A stretch of DNA of 64,000 nt from positions 42,224 through 106,223 of the forward strand of contig JAFQAR010000048.1 in the NCBI GenBank assembly GCA_017399905.1, given 5' to 3'. This document shows, one piece after another, positions 40,607 through 46,625 of the stretch (position 1 is the stretch's first letter; each line of letters starts with the position of its first letter). Both the position numbers and the translations under genes were made by a program. The notes beneath the pieces are model-generated. The model did no database searches and was not told where the DNA came from. It saw only the letters and a list, made by a program, of their open reading frames with translations. The stretch is from Bacteroidales bacterium (GTDB lineage Bacteria > Bacteroidota > Bacteroidia > Bacteroidales > UBA932).

Positions 40607-40956
40607 TGTTTCGGTACTGCTGCGTAAAACACAAGGTCTTCATCTTCTGAAGAATTGACCAGACTGTGCGAATGACCTTCGGGACAATAAAGGCAGTCTC
40701 CTGCAAGGACTTCATGTGTCTGCCTCTCAGATGCTTCGTCTTCGGACTGCTCGACGAGTGTTCCTTTTCCGCTCAGGACAAATATCATCTCACAGCTTCC
40801 TTCATGCTTGTGAAAGCCGATGGATGCCCCTGGGGCGAGGTTACCTTTGAATATCCTGTTTGTTCCGTCAAAGAACATATTGGCCTTGAACTCCTTCTCT
40901 CCTCCTTTGAAATTAGGAAGGGTGCAAAGGTTGCTGTCATCGAATTTGATTATCAT
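40603..40956 (-). CDS. Small cupin-domain protein
   Basis: A 117-residue single cupin. Metal ligands are in cupin motif 1, 'GASIGFHKHEGSCEMIFVLSGKG' (two His and a Glu, read in parts), and motif 2, 'DCLYCPEGHSHSLVNSS'. The early segment 'FFDGTNRIFKGNLAPG' is also typical. It has no signal peptide. It precedes the methionine sulfoxide reductase with a 4-bp overlap, so the two are translationally coupled. Substrate unknown; small cupins include sugar isomerases and dioxygenases. Confidence 0.85.
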   Translation of the reverse strand: MIIKFDDSNLCTLPNFKGGEKEFKANMFFDGTNRIFKGNLAPGASIGFHKHEGSCEMIFVLSGKGTLVEQSEDEASERQTHEVLAGDCLYCPEGHSHSLVNSSEDEDLVFYAAVPKQ

Positions 40957-40960
40957 CTTC

Positions 40961-40992
40961 TTTGTTTTTGAATTAATTCATTCATAACTTTG
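40961..40992 (+). promoter_or_regulatory. Promoter of the NifX-like gene (TTTG-N20-TAACTTTG)
   Basis: TTTG (40961-40964), 20-bp spacer, TAACTTTG (40985-40992): both Bacteroidota elements at standard spacing, 26 bp before the ATG at 41019. Confidence 0.7.
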
Positions 40993-41001
40993 CATTATTG
41001 A

Positions 41002-41009
41002 CAAAGATA
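41002..41009 (-). promoter_or_regulatory. Possible -7 box for the cupin-fRMsr operon
   Basis: Minus strand TATCTTTG, 45 bp upstream of the cupin start. It faces the plus-strand promoter at 40985, so both start sites would fall near 40997 and polymerases would compete. No good -33 partner is seen. Confidence 0.4.
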
Positions 41010-41018
41010 TGAAATATT

Positions 41019-41366
41019 ATGAAAATTGCTGTACCAACCAGAGACGGACGAGTTGATGACCATTTCGGTCATTGTGCCTACTATACCATATTCGACATCA
41101 TTGACGGAAAGGTAGCCACTGTTTCCAGAATGGCTTCACCTGAAGGATGCGGCTGCAAGAGCGGCATAGCTCCAGTCCTCAGGCAGATGGGTGTTACCGT
41201 CATGCTTGCCGGCAATATGGGACAAGGGGCAAAGAATGTCCTTGAAGCCCAGAGAATCGAGGTCATACGTGGCTGCAGCGGGGATGTGGAAGCTCTTGTA
41301 GCATCCTATCTTGCAGGTGATGTGCGTGACAATGGTGAGGTTTGCGATCACCATGACTGCCATTGA
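41019..41366 (+). CDS. NifX/NifB-associated (Fe-Mo cofactor biosynthesis domain) protein
   Basis: A 115-residue protein with the dinitrogenase iron-molybdenum cofactor domain fold: 'MKIAVPTRDGRVDDHFGHC' (read in part) at the start, 'GCGCKSGIAPVLRQMGVTVMLAG' in the middle and 'GNMGQGAKNVLEAQRIEVIRG'. No nitrogenase genes are near; stand-alone members occur widely in anaerobes and may carry metal clusters. Its tail 'GEVCDHHDCH' is rich in Cys and His and likely binds metal. It converges on the LOG gene with a 3-bp gap. Function beyond metal handling is unknown. Confidence 0.83.
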   Translation: MKIAVPTRDGRVDDHFGHCAYYTIFDIIDGKVATVSRMASPEGCGCKSGIAPVLRQMGVTVMLAGNMGQGAKNVLEAQRIEVIRGCSGDVEALVASYLAGDVRDNGEVCDHHDCH

Positions 41367-41369
41367 TCC

Positions 41370-42482
41370 CTATGACTTTCTGAACTCTTCTATGATCTCT
41401 TCAGCCTCTTCTATCGAATCTGTTATCGATAAGAGGAGGTTGTTGTATTTTCCTTTGTCTATAAGATGTTGCATCAGCCTGTATACAGGCATCTCTTCTG
41501 TCCAGAATTCCTTGTTCAGGAAAATCATCGGACTTGCATAACCGAAGCTCAGATAATGGTTCTGTACTGCGTCCTGGAATATCTCCTGCATCGTTCCGGC
41601 ACTTCCCGGTGAATATACGATACCTCCTTTGGCTATGGTTATGATGTTGTCTTCCCTTGTACTGTTGTCAAAATATTTGGCAATATGTGTCGCGAACGGG
41701 GTTGCCGGTTCGTGTCCGTATAGCCATGTCGGTACTCCGAGGCTCACATGAGCGGGTGTAGGGAATGATTCCATTACCTTGAAGGCCGTGTCGAGCCATA
41801 GCCTGTCCTTGTATGAGGGTGCTTCTGAAAGTATCTTCAATGCTTCGTCAACGGCTGAATCATCTTTGCCTGCGAGCCATGCTCCAAGATGTGTCGCTTC
41901 CATCGCTCCAGGTCCGCCACCGCTTACCATCAGACATCCTTTTTCCGTCAGATGCTTGCTCAGGAGAGCCACTTTCCTGTAGCTTTCATCGCTTCTGAGC
42001 AGTCCATGACCACCCATGATTCCGATAATGTCCTTTTCATTGTAATTTCTTATGAAATCGTTGAGGGCATCGTTCATGGAACGGTCGTGCAGAATACGGG
42101 CCAGCGTTTCCTTTACTCCCGTAGCCTGCTTTCCTGCTTCAAGGTAATGATTGTAGACCTTGCTGTCGTAGGTGTCTGCATATGAATCCGGGTCACCTTT
42201 GACATATCCTTCATAAAGCGATTCAGAAGTATATAGATGCCCCTTGAATACGTCAAAGGGAAAATCCCTGAATGAAGGGAAGACAAGGCAGTCGGCGTCC
42301 ATTCTTGATCTGATGGCTCCGATTCCTTCACCGCCGAGAAAAATGCAGTCGGAATACCAACATTCCCATGCATCGTCTGCAACTGTCCTGAAGTCCATGT
42401 CCTGAAAGGCAATCTTTTTCAGGATACCCTTAGCTGCCACTGTTTCCCGCAGCTGTTCCAACGTGTTGATTTCCTTGTACAT
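41370..42482 (-). CDS. LOG-family nucleotide 5'-monophosphate phosphoribohydrolase-like protein
   Basis: A 370-residue LOG (lysine-decarboxylase-like, TIGR00730) protein. The signature is split as 'GGGPGAMEATHLGAW' (usual PGGxGTxxE-type first half) and 'VYSPGSAGTMQEIFQDAVQ' (second half). These enzymes cleave nucleotide monophosphates to free base and ribose 5-phosphate. The protein is longer than plant-like LOGs (about 190-220) and nearer to PpnN. I start at the ATG at 42482 rather than the TTG at 42497. It follows the DUF4250 gene by 8 bp and the nucleoside kinase before that, pointing to nucleotide turnover. Confidence 0.85.
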   Translation of the reverse strand: MYKEINTLEQLRETVAAKGILKKIAFQDMDFRTVADDAWECWYSDCIFLGGEGIGAIRSRMDADCLVFPSFRDFPFDVFKGHLYTSESLYEGYVKGDPDSYADTYDSKVYNHYLEAGKQATGVKETLARILHDRSMNDALNDFIRNYNEKDIIGIMGGHGLLRSDESYRKVALLSKHLTEKGCLMVSGGGPGAMEATHLGAWLAGKDDSAVDEALKILSEAPSYKDRLWLDTAFKVMESFPTPAHVSLGVPTWLYGHEPATPFATHIAKYFDNSTREDNIITIAKGGIVYSPGSAGTMQEIFQDAVQNHYLSFGYASPMIFLNKEFWTEEMPVYRLMQHLIDKGKYNNLLLSITDSIEEAEEIIEEFRKS

Positions 42483-42490
42483 ATGTGTTC

Positions 42491-42667
42491 TTACCAAAAG
42501 CGGTTGTTTTCTCTGCTGTATTCAAAGCCACAGGCGGCGAGCTTGTCCTCAAGTTCCTTTCTGTCTATTTCGAGGTCATCACACAGTTCTTCCAACGAAC
42601 TGTATCGGTCTCTGAGTTTCATGTTGATGAAGCTCAGGAGCATCATCGGGTCTTTTGGTGTTTCCAT
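42491..42667 (-). CDS. DUF4250 small protein
   Basis: A 58-residue protein starting 'METPKDPMMLLSFINMKLRD' and ending '...ENNRFW'. It matches the DUF4250 family, whose members begin with PKDPxMLLSFxNxKLRD and continue with 'SSLEELCDDLEIDRKELEDKL'. It is predicted to be helical, probably a small DNA- or protein-binding helix-turn-helix. The ATG (42667-42665) is 1 bp after the nucleoside kinase stop, and the TAA (42493-42491) is 8 bp before the LOG start, so it is the middle gene of the operon. Function unknown. Confidence 0.85.
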   Translation of the reverse strand: METPKDPMMLLSFINMKLRDRYSSLEELCDDLEIDRKELEDKLAACGFEYSRENNRFW

Positions 42668-42668
42668 A

Positions 42669-44336
42669 CTATAGACTGCTTCCTCCTATGAAGCCACGAA
42701 GCAATGATGTGGCCGGAACATCCTTGTCTGACACCGGCGTGAAGTAGCTCAGGAACTTCTTCAGCCTATGTGCTTCGGAATATTCCGGACAGTTCTTCGG
42801 CACGGTCATCAGTATCCTTTCAGCATGTGCGCGAAGCACGGCAAACTCGACCAGATATGCAGAGTTGAAGAGCACGTCGGCATTTTCCTGATACGGATAT
42901 ATCCATTTTACCTCCGACCTCCTTACATTTGGCCAATGCATGATCGATTCCCTCGCTGTGAATGCTCCTTTGTTGAAGTCTCGGACGATACGTCTGAGAA
43001 GCCTGTTGTCACTTGTCGGAATGCAGTTATGGTCGTCGAGAGAAATGCTTGTGATAGTGTTTATGAATATCCTGTATTTGGAAGCTTCCTCCACCTGGTC
43101 CGTAAGACGTGGGTTCAGGGCATGTATGCCTTCTATGAGCAGGATCGAACCAGGTTCGAGCTTGAGCTTTCTTCCGTTGAATTCCCTCAGTCCCGTCACG
43201 AAATTGTATTCAGGGACATCTACGGTCTCTCCTGCCATGAGCTTCAGCACGTCGCTCTGCAGGTACTTGTGGTCAACGGTCTCGAAATTGTCAAAGTCGA
43301 AATCTCCGTTAGGCAGACGCGGAGTGTCAAGCCTGTTTACGAAATAATCGTCGGTAGAGAACGATATCGGACGGATTCCGCAAGCCTTGAGCTGGATGCT
43401 CAAACGTTTGCAGAATGTCGATTTTCCACTGCTGCTCGGACCTGTAATGAGTACGAGCTTGACTGGCTTGTCGGGATCGTTGACACGTCTTTCGATCTCT
43501 TCGGCAATCTGTACGATCTTCTTCTCCTGCAATGCCTCCGCAATCTTGATGAGGTCGCCTGCTTCACCTCGTTGACATGCCATGTTCACGTCACCGGCAT
43601 TTTCCAGTCCCATTATCCTGTTCCATTTGAGGTTTTCCGAGAATACCTCGAATGTCTTCGGCTGCTCGAAGAACGGAGCCAGCTCCTCAGGCTTGTGTCT
43701 GTCCGGTACACGCAGCAGTAGTCCGTTCCTGTACATTGTAAGACTCCAGACCTTCAGGTTTGCTGTACTTGGCAGAAGAGCTTCATAGTAATGGTCCGGA
43801 GTTCCGTCAAGAGTATAATAGTTGACATAAACGTCGCCGGTCGTGTCAAGAAGCTTTACCTTGTCTTCATGTCCCAGCTTCATGAACATCTCGACGGCTT
43901 CCTCGGTCCGTACTTCATGCCTTCTGAACGGAACGTCAGCCTCGACAAGTTCCCTCATTCTGCCGGTTATCCTGTCCAGGTCGTTCTCTGTCAGAGTGCT
44001 GCCGTCGTTCTTGTCTATATTGCAGTAATAACCTTTGGATATAGGCCTTCTCAGAATCACGCGACATTCCGGAAATATGTCTTTGGCAGCTTTGCAGAAC
44101 AGAAAGCAAAGTGAATTGCAGTATACGCTGCGTCCGATGTATGAGGTATAGTCCAGAAACTCGACCTGTCTGCTGTTGAACGCACGATATTTCAGTCCCT
44201 GACTGACGTTGTTGACCTTTGCACACAGGATAGGGTAGGGCTTCTCAAACTCGAAATAAGGAAGCATATCCATCAGGGTCGTCCCTTCCGGAAAGGTTCT
44301 GCTTGTTCCTGTATTGACGCAATAAATGTTAACCAT
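42669..44336 (-). CDS. TGS-domain nucleoside (uridine-like) kinase
   Basis: A 555-residue protein of the Bacteroidota/Firmicutes nucleoside kinase family. The N-terminal ~60 residues form a TGS/ubiquitin-like domain ('TFPEGTTLMDMLPYF'), then a region like the threonyl-tRNA synthetase second additional domain (~65-230). The C-terminal half is a uridine-kinase-like P-loop domain with 'LVLITGPSSSGKSTFCKRL', the Asp-containing 'ISFSTDDYFVNR' and 'ILLIEGIHALN'. It probably phosphorylates uridine/cytidine or a related nucleoside. It leads an operon with DUF4250 and LOG and is read from a TTG-N19-TATATTCG promoter. Confidence 0.87.
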   Translation of the reverse strand: MVNIYCVNTGTSRTFPEGTTLMDMLPYFEFEKPYPILCAKVNNVSQGLKYRAFNSRQVEFLDYTSYIGRSVYCNSLCFLFCKAAKDIFPECRVILRRPISKGYYCNIDKNDGSTLTENDLDRITGRMRELVEADVPFRRHEVRTEEAVEMFMKLGHEDKVKLLDTTGDVYVNYYTLDGTPDHYYEALLPSTANLKVWSLTMYRNGLLLRVPDRHKPEELAPFFEQPKTFEVFSENLKWNRIMGLENAGDVNMACQRGEAGDLIKIAEALQEKKIVQIAEEIERRVNDPDKPVKLVLITGPSSSGKSTFCKRLSIQLKACGIRPISFSTDDYFVNRLDTPRLPNGDFDFDNFETVDHKYLQSDVLKLMAGETVDVPEYNFVTGLREFNGRKLKLEPGSILLIEGIHALNPRLTDQVEEASKYRIFINTITSISLDDHNCIPTSDNRLLRRIVRDFNKGAFTARESIMHWPNVRRSEVKWIYPYQENADVLFNSAYLVEFAVLRAHAERILMTVPKNCPEYSEAHRLKKFLSYFTPVSDKDVPATSLLRGFIGGSSL

Positions 44337-44361
44337 GGCTTTTGTCTGTATCTTTTCTATG

Positions 44362-44391
44362 CGAATATACGAATATATCAGTCCACATCAA
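44362..44391 (-). promoter_or_regulatory. Predicted promoter of the nucleoside kinase operon (TTG-N19-TATATTCG)
   Basis: On the minus strand TTG (44391-44389), 19 bp, TATATTCG (44369-44362), one mismatch from TAnnTTTG, 25 bp before the start at 44336. The -33 part lies inside the end of the ABC gene. Confidence 0.5.
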
Positions 44392-46171
44392 TCGTCTCAG
44401 CCAGTTTTTCTATATTGAGGCTGCGTGCCGAAGCATCTACGATATCCTTGTATATACCTCCTTTCTTATAGAGGTTGTCCGGGTCTCCTGACTGTTCGAC
44501 CCTTCCGTCCTTGAGGGCATATATGATGTCGCTGTCGATTATCTGAGATATGCTGTGCGATATGACGACAACCGTACGGTCGCGCTTAATGGCATCTATG
44601 CTGGCTTTGATCTGCTCCGTGGCGATTGCATCCAGGCTTGCGGTAGGCTCATCAAGAAATATGACAGGGGGATTCTTGAGGAAAAGCCTTGCAATGGCAA
44701 TCCTCTGCTGTTGCCCTCCGGAAAGCAGCTGGGCCTTCGACTGGAAGCCCAGCGGAAGCTTCATTATCTGATCGTAGATGTAGGCTTTTCTGGCTGCCTC
44801 ATGAACTTCTTCTATTGTCGCTCCGGTCCGGCCATATCTGATGTTCTCCTCGATAGTACCGTCAAAGATGTGGTTCTTCTGGAGTACCATGCCTATGTTT
44901 TCCCTCAGGAAATGTATGTCGTAATCCCTGATGTCGACACCGTCAAGTCTGATTGAACCGCAGTCCGGATCATAGAAGCGGACCAGAAGGTTCAGTATAG
45001 TGGATTTTCCCGCTCCTGACAGACCTACCAGAGCGGTGATCTTTCCGCTTCTGATATGCATGTCGATATCATGCAGAGCCTTCGTTCCGTTAGGGTATGT
45101 GAAGTCCACATTGCTGATCTCGAAATTGCCTTCAACCTTCTCAGGCCTGTAGCTGCCGCCATGTTCCTTCTCCTCGTCTGCATCAAGTATGTCGAAGAAT
45201 CCTTCTGCATAGATAAGGGCATCATTCATCTGGTCGAATATCCTGTGAAGCTGGGTTATCGGTGCCGTGACGTTGGCGAAAAGCATTACATGGTACATTA
45301 TCTTTCCGATTGTCATCCCGGGATATTCTATAAGGACCAGATAAGCTGTAAGGATTATGATAAGCACGGTACCTACCTGACGGACGAAATTCTTCATTCC
45401 GTCAAAATAGAATGAAGTCTTGCGTACAAGCATCTGATTGTCGGTGAACTCGGTCTGGATGTCCCACTGCTTTCCGCTTTCAATGCCTTCGCGGTTGAAG
45501 GACTTTATGACATTCATGCTGTCGATGATGTTCTTGATGCCATGACTTTTCTGCTCCCTGTAGGACCTCATGTTCCTTCTCCATCCCTGAAGCTTTCTGG
45601 CTTGCCTGATTGTAAGCAGAATGTAGACCGGGACTATCATCATTGCCGCAAGTCCTACATAGATGTTTGCGGCAAACATGAGGATGAGTGCAAGGGCTGC
45701 ACTCGTGAACAGGGGCAGAAGGTCAATGAAGAAATTCTGGACTGTTGATGACAGGCTGCTTACTCCCTGGTCTATACGGGTCTGCAGTTTGCCTGTCTCG
45801 TTGTCCTTTCTTGAAAAGAAGGCCATCCTGTAGGTGAGCATCCTGTCGATCACCGCTTGAGAAAGGTCCTTTGAAACATTTATGCGCATCTTCTCTCCAA
45901 AATAGTTCTGCGCATATGTTATTCCCGCTGAAAGTATTTCCTTGCCAAGGAGTACAATAGTGATTATGGTAAGGATCCTCACTGCCTTCGACCATGCGAA
46001 TCCTTCCGGATTGACGAGTGCGTTGATTGCGTCTACGGTCCTGTCCAGAACCACAGCATTCACCTGTGCCGTCAACGATCCTATGAGCGTCAGGATGAGG
46101 GTAAGAAATACAAGCCATCTGTATGGGTATACATATGGCTTGATGTGCTTGAATAATTGTATGAGATTCAT
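44378..46171 (-). CDS. ABC exporter, fused permease-ATPase
   Basis: A 597-residue half-transporter with six helices in residues ~15-310 and an ATPase domain behind them. Walker A is 'ALVGLSGAGKSTILNLL', the signature 'LLSGGQQQRIAIARLFL', Walker B 'PVIFLDEPTASLD', and the H-loop 'VVISHSISQI'. The X-loop 'NIGMVLQKNHIFDG' is also seen. It would act as a homodimer exporting lipid, peptide or drug from the inner membrane. The start directly abuts the preceding secreted hypothetical gene (0-bp gap), so the two are co-expressed. Substrate unknown. Confidence 0.93.
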   Translation of the reverse strand: MNLIQLFKHIKPYVYPYRWLVFLTLILTLIGSLTAQVNAVVLDRTVDAINALVNPEGFAWSKAVRILTIITIVLLGKEILSAGITYAQNYFGEKMRINVSKDLSQAVIDRMLTYRMAFFSRKDNETGKLQTRIDQGVSSLSSTVQNFFIDLLPLFTSAALALILMFAANIYVGLAAMMIVPVYILLTIRQARKLQGWRRNMRSYREQKSHGIKNIIDSMNVIKSFNREGIESGKQWDIQTEFTDNQMLVRKTSFYFDGMKNFVRQVGTVLIIILTAYLVLIEYPGMTIGKIMYHVMLFANVTAPITQLHRIFDQMNDALIYAEGFFDILDADEEKEHGGSYRPEKVEGNFEISNVDFTYPNGTKALHDIDMHIRSGKITALVGLSGAGKSTILNLLVRFYDPDCGSIRLDGVDIRDYDIHFLRENIGMVLQKNHIFDGTIEENIRYGRTGATIEEVHEAARKAYIYDQIMKLPLGFQSKAQLLSGGQQQRIAIARLFLKNPPVIFLDEPTASLDAIATEQIKASIDAIKRDRTVVVISHSISQIIDSDIIYALKDGRVEQSGDPDNLYKKGGIYKDIVDASARSLNIEKLAETIDVD

Positions 46172-46525
46172 TTAGTTGCTATATTCATTACGGATTGCTT
46201 CCTTGAGTTCGTCCGAGAACATGGCGTCTATGACGATCCTCATCTCTTCCTTACCTTCTCCGCTTATGCCTTGCTCATCACATGCGTCAGCCACTGCCTG
46301 ATGTATCCCGAAGTAGAATTCCTTGAGATCCTCCTTCTCCAGCTTCCACTGGTACTTCTGTATCTTTCTGAGCGCGAGGTAGGTCTTGTTGTAGTTGCCG
46401 CTGCGTGAACATTCCACAAAATGTACGGCAAGTGCTTTAGTCTTAGAGTCATAAGACTTCTGCTGTGCATTCATGGCAGATGCACAGCAGAAGAATATAA
46501 TAGCACCGATCAGTATCTTCTTCAT
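46172..46525 (-). CDS. Secreted hypothetical protein
   Basis: A 117-residue protein with a clear signal peptide (residues 1-~21, 'ILIGAIIFFCCASAMNAQ'). The mature part is helical and charged, with the pattern of short alpha-hairpins ('FVECSRSGNYNKTYLALRKIQKY'). I do not recognise a family. The start at 46525 is chosen because the upstream 14 codons would spoil the signal peptide. It is the first gene of a two-gene unit with the ABC exporter and follows a TTTG-N19-TAAATTTG promoter. It may be a periplasmic partner of the exporter, but only the adjacency supports this. Confidence 0.7.
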   Translation of the reverse strand: MKKILIGAIIFFCCASAMNAQQKSYDSKTKALAVHFVECSRSGNYNKTYLALRKIQKYQWKLEKEDLKEFYFGIHQAVADACDEQGISGEGKEEMRIVIDAMFSDELKEAIRNEYSN

Positions 46526-46589
46526 TTCAATCTTTATTTGTATGAACCGGGAAAGCGCTGATGCCACCGGTCGACCAAGGACAGAAATG

Positions 46590-46620
46590 CAAATTTATAA
46601 AATCCCCGATTCAATTCAAA
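46590..46620 (-). promoter_or_regulatory. Promoter of the hypothetical-ABC unit (TTTG-N19-TAAATTTG)
   Basis: Minus strand TTTG (46620-46617), 19-bp spacer, TAAATTTG (46597-46590): both consensus elements present, 65 bp before the start at 46525. Confidence 0.65.
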
Positions 46621-46625
46621 GAGAT

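Noticed and set aside
41019-41366. Nitrogen fixation capability from the NifX-like protein
   Set aside because: No nifHDK or other nif genes; stand-alone domain proteins are widespread in anaerobes.
42768-43721. A 317-codon open frame opposite the nucleoside kinase gene
   Set aside because: Antisense shadow; Cys/Phe/Arg-rich composition and no recognisable domain, whereas the kinase strand has a complete P-loop.
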